Below, piece by piece: positions 1-11,044 of a stretch of 64,000 nt of DNA (within the stretch, counting starts at the first letter, position 1; every line of letters starts with the position of its first letter). Below the pieces are notes generated by a model. It had not been told where the DNA came from, searched no databases, and was given only the letters and a program-made list of their open reading frames with translations. Made by a program: the position numbers and the translations under genes. The stretch comes from Silene conica (lineage: Eukaryota; Streptophyta; Magnoliopsida; Caryophyllales; Caryophyllaceae), in contig CM055312.2 in the NCBI GenBank assembly GCA_029255685.2, positions 53,106,202 through 53,170,201 on the forward strand. Direction: 5' to 3'.

Positions 1-556
1 GATGTCATAGAGTCATATAGGATGACTAGTCGATCACATAGGCAGACTGTGTAACACTTTGTCGGGCATTTAGTGACCGCTTATAGAGTTCTGGAAATTT
101 TATAATTAGCCTGGTCGTGGCGAGAGATCCTATAATATTCACATGAGTCGATTCTTAGACTAGAGACTGTTCGCCCAAGGTAACACAGCCTCAGATTGAC
201 TTTGATTTTTGCTCTACGATCAACCGTTAAAGGGGGTCAAATGGGCTTCTTTTGGGTCATGATGGACTGTGTTAGTCAAAGGGAACAGTAGGATAGGAAT
301 TGTCTGGTCCCTCGTCGGGGTGTCTTAAATCTCAGGGCCACTCGAGGAGAAGTTTAACTGAAAATGCGTGGCCACGCTCGAAAGGTATCTATGGTAGATA
401 ATTCCGGTCAAAGCAGTTAAATCTCCAGATCGAGAAAACCGCTCAAGATATGATCAAATGTAAGTACGACCTGGAAGACACCTTGCATTGAGTGGGAGAT
501 GACGTAATAGGACAAGAGAATTGCTGACGCACACTTGTCGAGGACAAGTGGGAGAT
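1..556 (+). mobile_element. 3' internal end of a Copia-2-type gag-only element
   Basis: Non-coding 3' internal region of an LTR retrotransposon cut off by the window edge. It aligns by eye with 27990-28582 and 45640-46201, including the conserved stretch gatgactagtcgatcac. It ends in a polypurine tract (aagtgggaga) right before the LTR start at 557. A perfect 8-bp stem, CACTTGTC / GACAAGTG with a 3-nt loop, lies at 532-550 immediately before the tract. The two short ORFs on the minus strand here are not convincing as genes. Confidence 0.75.
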
Positions 557-1757
557 TGTTAGGAAATGTGTGCTCAACAATAGTGCGATCACGACAGTGA
601 TAAAAATCATTGTCATAAATCTTATGAAAAGAATATACAACGGACGATCCGATATTTGATATAGTCAACTGACCAACATTAATCGGTAATGATTGGCTGA
701 CTAGAGTTTGACATTACTGTCGTATGATGGTGGTGGTCAGTTGTTCCCTTTAGGTCACACCTTTAGGACTAACCCCTTAAATATATATATTGATCAGTTG
801 TATAAGATACGAATTGATTGATATTCTTAAAACCATATATCGAGAAATCAGAGGTTGAATCTTAAAGTAAGATTTATATTTGAAATTGAAATGTGTCGAT
901 TGTCAAATATTAATCGATATTTTAGAAATATCGAAAGTAGAATATGAATGGTTCATGGTTATAAAAAACGTTGTAAATATATCGTATTGACGATTATTAT
1001 GATAACCATATGTTGGGATAGTAATTACGAATTACCAAAATAATTTGTTAAATATGATTTAATTAATTTAGAAATATTATTTATATGATAAATATATTTT
1101 AAATTAATACAATTAATTATGTCACATAAGATGTCACATATTATACAATTGTACAAATTAATTTTGAAAAATGAAGGTCCATTTTACAATATGTTAGCCG
1201 TGTAGATGGACAATGTAAGATAATATGTATGATATTTTATCTTGTAATTGTTATGATTAGGTTAAATTATGATATGACCTTACCATTTGCATGCATGTGT
1301 GCATGGAAAAGAAAATAAAACCCTTGCCCATGCCTTATGCTTACACGGCACCCCAACCAAACCCACTCTCTTTATATATGTGATCATTATCACATATCAT
1401 TTTAATCTTCATGCAAATTTTCTAGTGTAAGAAAATATTACAAAACCTCTAAAATGTTATTTAGATAATATTTTTAGTATTCTAATAATAGTATTAGTTT
1501 ACGGTTTTAAGAAACCTAATTCCGTCTCCTAGCTCGGGTTCGGTTTTTGGTCCGTTTAAGGGTAGGTCTTGGTGTTTTCGTAAAGGAGGCAAGCTTACTT
1601 GGTTGCTCCTTGGAGGATCGTCCTAGCACCCTTTTGGAACGATTGTAAGGCCCTTTTCGTTATTATTCCGCATTTACTTTTTGCATGCATAAAGATCTAT
1701 ATTAATATGAGATTAATAATTAAATTATTAGTAAGACTAAATAATAAAGTGAACTAG
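557..1757 (+). mobile_element. Copia LTR (LTR1), 3' end abutting Ty3-A
   Basis: Long terminal repeat beginning TGTTAGG directly after the polypurine tract. Its first about 250 bp and its last part (the gcatgcataaagatct area near 1684) resemble the LTRs at 28583-31216 and 46202-47287, but the middle is strongly diverged, so this is an older or sister-family copy. No primer-binding site follows. The sequence passes directly into a chromovirus gag fragment near 1758, so the LTR end is either truncated or the target of that insertion. Confidence 0.6.
1371..1380 (+). promoter_or_regulatory. candidate LTR TATA box
   Basis: The sequence tttatatatg follows a CT-rich stretch inside LTR1 and sits where an LTR U3 promoter would be expected. 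Called from sequence only; the region is AT-rich, so chance occurrence is possible. Confidence 0.35.
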
Positions 1758-2260
1758 TATGACTACGGTTTTCCTTCAGTCTCATCCGGGTTTTGACTGT
1801 TTCAAGAATGCCTACAAGTGTTATACTTGTAATGGATTTTGGGCATAGGTCTTTTGATTGTCCTGAGAGGAACACCGCACTTGGCAAGGCTGCCACTGCT
1901 GCTGCAGCTACTAGAGGAGGCAAGGCGAAGGGGAAGATCTTTGTTATGACCAGAGCAGAGGCTGAGGCTCATCCTGACATCGTTGCTGGTATCTTTTCTG
2001 TCCTTGGCGCTGAGTGCCTGATTTTATTTGATACTAGTGCTTCTCTATCTTCATATCGACCCAGTTCGCCGACAGCCTAGTTCTGGAGTCTTCTGTTGTT
2101 GAGGAGACTTCTATCTCATTGCCTTCGGGAGACGTTTTCTCCTGCTCTTCTTCCCATAGGGATGTTCCGATTATTATTGGTTGTGCCACATTTGCAGCGG
2201 ACTTACTGAGATTTCCTCTCGAGAAATTTGACATTATCCTCGGTATGGATTGGTTATCGC
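1758..2260 (+). pseudogene. Ty3-A chromovirus gag end and protease (broken)
   Basis: Remnant of the C-terminal gag nucleocapsid and the aspartic protease of a Ty3/gypsy element. A CCHC zinc knuckle can be read (CYTC, then GHRSFDC) if one frameshift near 1835 is allowed. The next 240 bases read as a chromovirus nucleocapsid-protease linker (KIFVMTRAEAEAHPDIVAG) ending at the protease active site. There LFDTSAS replaces the usual D-T/S-G-A core, so the flap and catalytic loop are damaged. A frame change near 2060 then follows. The gag N-terminus and 5' LTR are absent, so this copy is truncated at its 5' end. Confidence 0.75.
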
Positions 2261-3721
2261 GATACCATGCTCGCTTCGAGTGTCAGGACCAGAAAATCTG
2301 CTTGAGGAGTTCTTCAGGAGTTCGTGTTTCCTATAGGGGAACTCGCCCTAAAAAGGGTGTTCGTGTTATCTCATCGATGAAAGCTTCTCATCTTCTAAGG
2401 AAGGGTTTCCAAGCCTTCCTGTGTGTTGTTTCAGATGCAAAGCCATCGCTATCGAAGCTTGAGGATGTAGCTATTGTTCGTGAGTTTCCAGACGTCTTTC
2501 CAGAGGAGTTGCCGGGCATACCGCCTGAGAGATGTGGAGTTTACCATTGAGCTTGTTCCAGGTACCGGACCTATATCTAAGGCTCCCTACCGTATGGCTC
2601 CACCTGAGTTGAAAGAGTTGAAGCAACAATTAGAGGAGATGATCGAAAAGGGATTCATTCGACCGAGTGCCTCTCCTTGGGGTGCTCCAGTTCTTTTTGT
2701 CAAGAAAAAAGATGGTTCCGTGAGACTTTGCATTGACTATAGGGAATTGAACAGAGTTACAGTGAAGAACAAATATCCTTTACCTAGGATCGATGACTTG
2801 TTTGATCAGCTTAGAGGTGCTTCTAGATTTTCGAAGATTGACTTTCGTTCCGGTTATCATCAGATTCCAGTTAGAGAGGCTGATATTGCGAAGACTGCTT
2901 TCCGTACCAGATATGGGCACTTTGAGTTCGTTGTCATGCCTTTTGGTTTGACGAATGCTCCTGCTATCTTCATGGATCAGATGAACCAGACGTTCAGTGA
3001 GTTTCTAAACACTTGTATTATGGTGTTTATTGATGATATCCTCATTTATGCGAAAACTGATGCTGAGCATGCCGAACATCTTCGTTTGATACTTGGGATT
3101 TTGCGTCGACATAAGTGGTTTGCGAAATTTTCTAAGTGTGAGTTTTGGTTATCTAAGGTTGCATTTCTTGGACATGTGATATTTAGTGAGGGAGTCATGG
3201 TTGATCCCGCTAAGATTGAGGCATTTATTGATTGGGAGAGTACCAAAGATGTGGGAGAGATTCGTAGTTTCCTCGGTTTGGCTGGATACTATAGTCGTTT
3301 TGTTGAGGATTTCTCTAGATTGGCTCGTCCGATGACTCAGTTATTGAAGAAAGAGGCCAAGTTTGTTTGGACAGATACGTGTGAGAGCTCATTTCAGGAA
3401 TTGAAGACTAGGTTGACTTCTGCTCTAGTGCTTACTTCGCCAGAGATTAGTGTAGATTTCGTTGTCTACTGCGATGCTTCTATGCTAGGGCTGGGTTGTG
3501 TGTTGATGCAGAGTGGTAAGGTGATTGCTTACTCTTCCAGACAGTTGCGAGTTCACGAGGTGAACTTTCCTACGCATGATCTTGAGTTAGCTGCTGTTGT
3601 TCATGCCTTGAAGATGTGGCGTCATTACTTGATTGGATCTCATTGTCGCATTTTCACGGATCATAAGAGCTTGAAGTACATTTTCACACAAAAGGACCTT
3701 AATATGCGACAGCGTCGTTAG
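2119..3721 (+). pseudogene. Ty3-A chromovirus protease end, reverse transcriptase and RNase H
   Basis: Polymerase part of the same polyprotein, which would copy element RNA into DNA inside virus-like particles. The protease C-terminus runs to about 2545 with FDIILGMDWLSRY. A frameshift near 2530 leads into the reverse transcriptase: the fingers motif [31 protein letters not shown], the FGLTNAP motif and the catalytic FIDDIL at about 3027. RNase H follows from about 3360 with [14 protein letters not shown] and DHKSLKYIF. The open frame ends in TAG at 3719-3721. The related copy at 6671-8505 has TGG at that position, so this is a single-base nonsense change from tryptophan. Catalytic aspartates of RT and RNase H remain visible. 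Confidence 0.9.
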
Positions 3722-5359
3722 TTGGAGTTGGTTAAGGATTATGATATTGAATTGTTGTATCATGAAGGTAAGGCCAATGTTGTTGCTGATGCGCTTAGCC
3801 GCAAGACTTCTCATTCGATGAGTGTTATGCGAATGTTGCATGAGGAGCTTTGTTCGGAGTTCCGGAAGATGAGATTAGAGATGGTTGGTAGTGGTTTTGA
3901 TAAGGTTATCTGCTATGACTGCTGAGCCCACATTGAATTGGTAGATTCGCCAGGGTTTGCCTACAGATGCCGCTTTCCAGAAGTTCGGGGCCAAGATTGC
4001 TAGTGGTGAGGCACAGGACTTTGTGATTGGTTCTGATGGTTTTCTTCGGTTCCGAGGTCGGATGTATGTTCCAGATGTACCTCATTTGAGGAAGAGAGTG
4101 TTGGATGAGACTCATTTGACGCCTTATTCTGTTCATCCGGGTGGCGAGAAGATGCATAAGGACCTTAGACTTCTATTTTGGTGAACAGGAATGAAGAAGA
4201 ACATTTTGGACAACGTGAGTAGGTGTCTGACTTATCAGCAATTCAAGATTGAACATAAGCGACCAAGTGGTTTGTTACAGCCGCTCCACGTTTCTCAGTG
4301 GAAGTGGGAGTGTATTTCGATGGATTTCGTGACTGCATTGCCTAAGACAGCTGGAGGCAAAGATGCTATTTGGGTGGCGGTTGATAGATTGACCAAGTGT
4401 GCCAGATTTGTACCTATTCGTGAGACTTGGAATATGGACCGCCTAGCCATGGCTTACATTGCTGAGTCGTCCGTTACCATGGTGTCCCGAGGGAGATTGT
4501 TTCTGATCGAGATCCGCGTTTCTGTTCCAGATTTTATAAGGCTCTACAGGAGGCTATGGGTAGCCGTCTACTGATGAGTACAACGTTCCATACTGCGATT
4601 GATGGACAGTCCGAGAGGACTATTCAGACTTTAGAAGACTTGCTTCGTGCTTGTGCACTTGACTTCCAGAGTTCGTGGGAACAGTGTCTACCGTTAGTTG
4701 AGTTTTCCTACAACAAGAGTTTTTACTCGTCTATTGGTATGGCTCCGTATGAGGCACTCTATGGTAGGAAGTGTCGTAGCCCGATCTGTTGGGATCAGTC
4801 GAGCGACGTGCATGATTTAGGACCTGACCAGTTGGCTGCGACGATTGATCACGTTCAGCTTATCATAGGTAGGATGAAGGCCGCATGAGATCGGCAGAAA
4901 TCCTATGCAGATGTCCGTCGTAGACCTCTCGAGTTCGAGGTAGGTGATAGAGTTTTCCTTCGAGTTTCTCCGATGAAGGGCGTCAAGAGGTTTGGTGTCA
5001 AGGGCAAGTTGAGTCCTAAGTATATTGGGCCGTTCGAGATCGTGAAGAGGATTGGTGCTTTTGCTTACCGATTGGACTTGCCTCCTAGTTTGGGCAAGGT
5101 TCATAGTGTCTTTCATGTTTCACAGCTCCACAAGTACGTTAGTGACCCTAGTAACGTGCTTCATAGAGAGATCGATAACTTAGAGCCGAGTCTTGCTTTC
5201 GAGGAGCGTCCCGTGAAGATTTTAGATCGTCAGGACCGGAAGCTGAGGAGCAAGGTGGTGCCCCTAGTGAAGATCCTATGGCGTTGTGGCGACGTTGAGG
5301 AGCAGACGTGGGAGGTCGAGGCTTCGATGCGCGCTACGCATCCTTCTCTTTTCGATTGA
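3722..5359 (+). pseudogene. Ty3-A integrase with chromodomain-like C-terminus
   Basis: Continuation of the polyprotein after the stop at 3721. The RNase H tail (HEGKANVVADALSRK) is followed by the integrase zinc-binding region, in which CLTYQQ has lost the second cysteine of the CX2C pair (CLTCQQ in fragment B). The DDE core follows with MDFVTALP, DRLTKCARF and GQSERTIQT. The middle catalytic block is frameshifted near 4470. The C-terminal part (PKYIGPFEIVKRIG, then VFHVSQLHKYV) ends in a block around 5210-5356 with LVKILWR and EEQTWEVEASMR. That block is typical of the chromodomain/C-terminal module of plant chromoviruses, which directs integration to chromatin. Several stops and frameshifts make it non-functional. 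Confidence 0.88.
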
Positions 5360-6383
5360 GGTATAGTTACTTAGAATTTATCTTCGTTCAACTTTCGAGA
5401 ACGAAACTTTTTTAAAGTAAGGGTGATTATAACATCCCATATTTTCGTAAATTATATTTTGAAGGTTTTAATTTATTTTAAGGAATACAATGATATTTTA
5501 ATATATATTGTTAAGTTATTTTTATATCTTCCGATAAGATCCGTCTTAAGAAACCTTAAGTCCTTGAGATGTAATAACTTGGCAAGTTTAAACCCAACTC
5601 ATAAAACCCGTTCACATCAAATAACCCGTTTCATTTAAAGGAAAAGGACTACTTAAAACCCTAATCCCAATGCTTATGTCGACATAATTCATTCCTCCAA
5701 AAACAAATCACTGTTACATTAAGTTCTTCATTTCTCCTTCCCTTTCAATCTAAAAATCAACTTTCCAAGCTCTTCCCAAATCCGAATCAAGGTATGTTAC
5801 ACATTTTCGGAATCCTTGCGAAATTTCCTTGACATCCGTCTCTTTCAATTTTGATTTCGTGCAACTTGAAAAGGAGGCTATTTTTAGTAGATTCTGTTTT
5901 TAGCTTCTAAAAACCGTTTTCTTTGTTGTAGGAGAGGACTTAGAGGATCTTGGGGTGGATAGTTACGTTGTTGTAGAGGAGCTAGGAGCATAACCGCTTT
6001 TCAGGGGACGATAATGAGAAACTCGGCCTTTATTGTTATAATAGCACGTTTTCTTGATTTCGATTGTGGAAGTTTCTGATTTTGGGTATTATTGGGGTTG
6101 TTTGGATTTAGAAACATGTTAGGATTGCTCATATATGATGTTTATATGCTTAGGTTGTTGTTCATATGGCTATATGTCGATTTTCAGAAATTTCATCCTT
6201 AAGACGAATACTAAGAATGATTGTAATATGACTTTGTTGTTGTGTTTATTGCTTGCTTTTACATCCTATATGTGGTATATATGCTGGGTAGTGTATACTT
6301 GTGGAGAATTTGGAGTATTGGTATCGATTTTGTTGGATTTGAGGTTTATTGTAAAACGCGATTCCAGGCTCAGGAACTCTGAG

Positions 6384-6432
6384 CCGGTCGACCGACCGGC
6401 CGCCGGTCGACCGACCGGCCGCCGGTCGACCG
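6384..6432 (+). repeat. 19-bp GC-rich tandem repeat
   Basis: Two full units and one partial unit of CCGGTCGACCGACCGGCCG, itself largely self-complementary, inside the chromovirus LTR. It stands out sharply against the AT-rich surroundings and resembles the GGTCGACC-type palindromes in other elements of this window. Confidence 0.9.
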
Positions 6433-6483
6433 CCTGGGAGTGCATTGTGATATTTTTGCGTTGTTTTGTAATATAGGCTGATT

Positions 6484-6615
6484 GGTTCCCCAGCCGGTAG
6501 GCCGGCTGCATGCTGACCGGCAGGGAGCCCTTTTTCTTGTGATTTCGTAAAGAGGGGATTGTAGAGGTGGTTCCCCAGCCGGTAGGCCGGCTGCCTGCTG
6601 ACCGGCTGGGAGCCC
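6484..6615 (+). repeat. two 47-bp direct repeats, 85-bp spacing
   Basis: Two nearly identical blocks start at 6484 and 6569. Each begins ggttccccagccggtaggcc, contains the inverted pair CAGCCGG / CCGGCTG, and ends in ggagccc. They lie in the same LTR patch as the 19-bp GC-rich repeat and may be promoter or structural modules of the LTR. Confidence 0.85.
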
Positions 6616-6670
6616 CTTTAACTTGTTTACGTTTTAAAAAGGCTGTAAGGAGGAAAGGGTTGCCAGACGG

Positions 6671-8505
6671 ATACATATTGAAGAAAGAAGCTAAGTTCGT
6701 TTGGACAGATAAGTGTGAGAGCTCATTTCAGGAATTGAAGACTAGCTTGACTTCTGCTCCAGTGCTTACTTTGCCAGAGATTGGTGTTGATTTCGATGTC
6801 TACTGCGATGCTTCTATGCTAGGGCTGGGTTGTGTGTTGATGCAGAGTGGTAAGGTGATTGCTTACTCTTCCAGACAGTTGCGAGTTCACGAGATGAATT
6901 ATCCTACGCATGATCTTGAGTAAGCTGTTGTTGTTCATGCCTTGAAGATGTGGCGTGATTACTTGATTAGTTCTCATTGTCGCATTTTTACGGATCATAA
7001 GAGTTTGAAGTACATTTTCACACAGAAGGACCTTAATATGCGACAGCGTCGTTGGTTGGAGTTAGCTAAGGATTATGATATTGAGTTGTTGTATCATGAG
7101 GGTAAGGCCAATGTGGTTGCTGATAGCCGTAAGACTTCTCATTCGTTGAGTACTATGCGTGTGTTGCCAGAGGAATTTTGTTCTGAGTTCAGGAAGTTGA
7201 GATTAGAGATGGTTGGTAGTGGTTTTGATTGGTTATCTGTTATGACTGCTGAGCCGACATTATATTGGGAGATTCGCCAGAGTTTGCCTACAGATGCTGC
7301 GTTTAGGAAGTTCGGGGCCAAGTTTGCTAGTGGTGAGGCACAGGACTTTGTGATTGGTTCTGATGGTTTTCTTCGGTTCCGAGGTCGGATGTATATTCCC
7401 GATGTACCTGATATAAGGAATAGAGTGTTGGATGAGGCTCATTTGACGCCTTATTCTGTTCATCCGGGTGGCGAGAAGATGCATAAGGACCTTAGACTTC
7501 TATTTTGGTGGCCAGGAATGAAGAAGAACATTTTGGACTATGTGAGTAGGTGTCTGACTTGTCAGCAAGTCAAGATTGAGCATAATAGACCAGGTGTTTT
7601 GTTATAGCCGCTCCATGTTCCTCAGTGGAAATGGGAGTGTATTTCGATGGATTTCGTGACTGCATTGCCTAAGACAGTTGGAGGCAAGGATGTTATTTGG
7701 GTGGTGGTTGATAGATTGACCAAGTGTGCCAGATTTGTACCTATTCGTGAGACTTGGGATATGGACCGCCTAGCCAGGGCTTACATTGTAGAGATTGTCC
7801 GTTACCATGGTGTCCCGAGAGAGATTGTTTCTGATCGAGATCCGCGTTTCTGTTCCAGATTTTGGAAGGCTCTACAGGAGGCTATGGGTAGCCGTCTACT
7901 GATGAGTACAGCGTTCCATGTTGCGACTGATGGACAGTCCGAGAGGACGATTCAGACTTCAGAGGACTTGCTTCGTGCTTGTGCACTTGACTTCCAGAGT
8001 TCGTGGGAACAGTGTCTATCTTTAGTTGAGTTTTCCCACAACAACAGTTTTCACTCGTCTATTGGTATGGCTTCGTATGAGGCGCTCTATGGTAATAAGT
8101 GCCGTATCCCAATCTGTTGGGATCAGTCGAGCGACGTGCATGATTTAGGACCTGACCAGTTGGCTGCGACGATTGATCACGTTCAGCTTATCAGAGGTAG
8201 GATGAAGGCCGCACAGGATCGGCAGAAATCCTATGCAGATGTCCGTCGTAGACCTCTCGAGTTCGAGGTAAGTGACAGAGTTTTCCTTCGAGTTTCTCCG
8301 ATGAAGGGCGTCAAGAGGTTTGGTGTCAAGGGCAAGTTGAGTCCTAAGTATATGGGGCCGTTCGAGATCGTGAAGAGGATTGGTGTTGCTGCTTACCGAT
8401 TGGACTTGCCTCCTAGTTTGGGCAAGGTTCATAATGTCTTTCATGTTTCACAGCTCCGCAAGTACGTTAGTGACCCTAGTCACGTGCTTCATAGAGAGAT
8501 TGTAT
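6671..8505 (+). pseudogene. Ty3-B chromovirus RNase H-integrase fragment
   Basis: A second, partial chromovirus polyprotein closely similar to Ty3-A 3345-5175. It starts abruptly inside RNase H ([10 protein letters not shown]) and contains DASMLGLG and DHKSLKYIF. The integrase zinc region is intact (HPGGEKMH, CLTCQQ), as is the DDE core (MDFVTALP, SDRDPRF, GQSERTIQT). It stops abruptly after KYVSDPSHVLHREI near 8500, before the chromodomain. Inactivating changes are a stop at 6920-6922, a 6-bp in-frame deletion in the ADALSRK motif near 7123, and TAG at 7605-7607 where A has CAG. Both ends are breakpoints without LTRs, so it is a fragment and not an insertion unit. Confidence 0.88.
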
Positions 8506-9794
8506 TGGCGGGCTTGTTTGAGTTAAACTACCAGCTTCAGTTTCTTCCTCAACTAATACATCAATAAGGTCTTAATAGCATTCCGTCTACTATTCACGTC
8601 TGTCGCCGCATATTGTGGCTCGCTTGCAAATAACTGTCGTAAATTTAGTTCATTTGTAGGGAGTTATTAGTGAACACCTTCAAATATTACATACGAGCTA
8701 ATTTCTAACCCTTTGAAAAACTTCAACATAGTCAAACTATTGATATATACGTGATACTTTCTTACCCCTTTCTCTATTTTCCATTAATGGTAAAACTTAT
8801 GCTTCTTTAATGTTATAGACAACATTCATAATTGTTGAGATAATCAAGTAGAGCCAATAGACAACAATACAAAATATATAAACCGATACTAAATTCAATA
8901 GACGAGTGACACCACGCCGTACAACAACTAGTATATACAAAATGACACTAAATCATTTACACAAATTCTAACATTTTTGGTCAGTTCAAAAAGACCTCCA
9001 AGTGAGAGAACAATTGGAGTATTGCATCATTTAGAGGGAGGTAGATTTTTTAATTTTTTTATTTTGGTGTCACGAGGAGGTAGTATTTTAACTCGAGTAA
9101 AACCACACCTGGAAAATGAAATGCCATCCAAGCACCCTGGTAACTACTAGTCAAGAACTTGATTTGAAGTAAAAATCTTAGTTATTTATTGGTAACGAAG
9201 AAGGATCCTCCTCCTAGAGAAGCGGCCTCCAAAAAAAAAACTACTCATTGTATGTATCTCGGTAATATATTTACGCTTGCTTTATTTTGTGAGAGATAAA
9301 TAAAAGAAATATAAACATATCACTAAAACGGACGGGGTATATTTATTAACTGATTATCAACATTATCATTTATGAGGATCAATATTATGATCACAAATCT
9401 ATAATTGATCCTTGATTGTTGATTTGGTATTAGAGCGTTGCTGATTAAGATACTGTAATTATGATTTGTGATAGATACTTGATACTCAATTGAAAACATT
9501 ACTAGCGCCATGCGTGGAGTTGATGATCAAAAACGTAGATGAGTATTAGTGTATTACTAACCACATACAATGATACAATGATCGTATATATTCTTCATAT
9601 ATAAAAGAACATCACACTATAAGCAAGCTCATATTACAATAACAAAAAATGAAGAGCAACAATAATAAACCAATGTGTTTTTTGACCCATTAGTTAACAT
9701 TATGGTAAAAAGCGTGTTTCTTGCACCCAAAATAGTCACACACAAACGGAGAGATATTTTTTTTAAAGTAATCTTGCAAAACTAGAGCGTTTGA
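8506..9794. other. intergenic host-like DNA
   Basis: AT-rich single-copy-looking sequence between the Ty3-B breakpoint and the CEP gene. A short minus-strand stretch near 8508-8572 reads as DLIDVLVEEETEAGS and may be a scrap of a coding exon, but it has no start or stop context. No complete gene or transposon termini were recognised. Confidence 0.5.
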
Positions 9795-10118
9795 TTATTG
9801 AGAACCTGGTGGCTCTTCATGTCCTGCCCCTGGACTACGCCCAGGGGAAGTAGGTCGAAAAGCCTCGGTCTCAGTTTTCTTATAACGATACACCCTAAAA
9901 CCAATCGATAAAGAAGGTGGCCTAATTTCATTTAAACCTATTGAACGAGGTTTCTGCCCAATTGGAGCATCACGCCTTGGCGTGGCGGCTAAAACATTGG
10001 AAACAACAGCAGGAGGTGGTGGTCTTGAAGCCACACTTTCATGTAGCTCTTGTGTTAGTACTAGAATAACGATAAAGAAGGAGAATGCATTAACACTCAT
10101 CATCATTTTACAAGCCAT
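9795..10118 (-). CDS. C-terminally encoded peptide (CEP) precursor
   Basis: Encodes a 107-residue secreted prepropeptide of the CEP family, plant peptide hormones perceived by CEPR-type receptor kinases in nitrogen-demand and root-development signalling (family knowledge). Residues 1-30 form a signal peptide with a hydrophobic core (AFSFFIVILVL) and a likely cleavage after SVA. A proline-rich, low-complexity propeptide follows. The hormone domain is near the C-terminus: residues 86-100, AFRPTSPGRSPGAGH, matching the CEP pattern FRPTxPGxSPGxGH, with prolines available for hydroxylation. A 7-residue tail (EEPPGSQ) follows. It is a single exon, as usual for CEP genes, and its length is normal for the family. 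The first ATG after a 5' leader containing the common plant AAACCCTAA motif is taken as start. It is the only intact host-type gene seen here and sits about 0.9 kb from the Copia-1 edge. Confidence 0.9.
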   Translation of the reverse strand: MACKMMMSVNAFSFFIVILVLTQELHESVASRPPPPAVVSNVLAATPRRDAPIGQKPRSIGLNEIRPPSLSIGFRVYRYKKTETEAFRPTSPGRSPGAGHEEPPGSQ

Positions 10119-10260
10119 GAATCAAGTAATGCTTACCACCTTGTTTCTCAATTAGGGTTTCTTAGACGAATGAAGAAAAATGTGTAAGCAAGTTCCTTCA
10201 CTCCTCTAGGAGATGAAGGTATAGCTAAGTGTGTGTAGAAGAATGAGAAGTAAGGGGGTA

Positions 10261-10270
10261 TCTATATAAG
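10261..10270 (-). promoter_or_regulatory. TATA box of the CEP gene
   Basis: Read on the minus strand, CTTATATAGA lies about 145 bp upstream of the CEP start codon. Transcription would begin near 10235 and give a 5' leader of roughly 115 nt. Position and sequence fit a plant core promoter; the transcription start is inferred. Confidence 0.6.
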
Positions 10271-10973
10271 GTGAAAAGAAAGAGCATTTGTAAACAAGTT
10301 GCATATTAGTAACATAATTAAGTATGAATAATTTCACATGGGACGAGGTTTAACAAAGATTAGTTTAATTAAAGAAACATGGGAATCATTCCATTTAAGG
10401 AAAGAACAGCAGTCTTCACTTATACCCATACAAAAGCCGTTCCTACAGCCATACATCTTGCATTTTTAAGCCAAAAGTGTGATTAGACTACACTAAGCTG
10501 CAAAGTTAAGCTTACATTATAGTACGGAGTACTCTTTATTGGGTACTAACTACCTTAACAAATGTCTACACAGGTACATATCAGATTTGATTATCAAAAA
10601 TGCTTCTTCCACTAAACAACTTCAATATTTTTTATTGCTCTCCTCGTCTTTTCTTTACTTTGTAAACAATGATAGGGTCGTCACTCAGTTTCAGTATACG
10701 TACGATAAAACTATGTGCTATTCAGCGCACTAAACTCGGGGTTTTTTCCTTTATTTTTTTCATAACCTAATCTGGAAAATCCTTGGTGTCTAACTTTGTT
10801 AAGGTTTACTCAAAAATATTTTGTTAAGGAAAAGCTCCTTACGAAATTTTAGATGCTTTTATATGGGCATGAGACCACAATCACCATGTTGCTAGCTACC
10901 TTAAATAATGACATATGTCAATCAACAACCACAATTTATAGTAAGATTGGAACAGTTTGTGATATCTGAAAAG
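10271..10973. other. CEP upstream region
   Basis: Non-coding AT-rich sequence between the CEP core promoter and the left edge of Copia-1. It would contain the rest of the CEP promoter. The short ORF at 10539-10733 has no recognisable features. Confidence 0.5.
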
Positions 10974-11044
10974 ATATTGTGTCGATTGTATATATTGTTA
11001 GTCAATATTAGGAAGAGATTTTATCGTTCATATTTTCTAGGTAA

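Larger units (their letters stand above)
5428..6670 (+). mobile_element. chromovirus LTR downstream of Ty3-A
   Basis: The sequence after the integrase passes a purine-rich tract (aaagtaaggg) and begins TATAACATCCC, a one-base variant of the TGTAACATCCC start seen at 28925. The 1.2 kb to 6670 is non-coding and AT-rich, with a GC-rich repeat patch near its end, as in large chromovirus LTRs. It then runs into a second polymerase fragment (B), so it could be the 3' LTR of A and the 5' LTR of B. The right boundary is uncertain, and ORFs at 6135-6676 are not supported as genes. Confidence 0.6.

Noticed and set aside
6135..6676. ORFs on both strands in the chromovirus LTR
   Set aside because: They follow the GC-rich repeats and have no conserved sequence; the region is an LTR.
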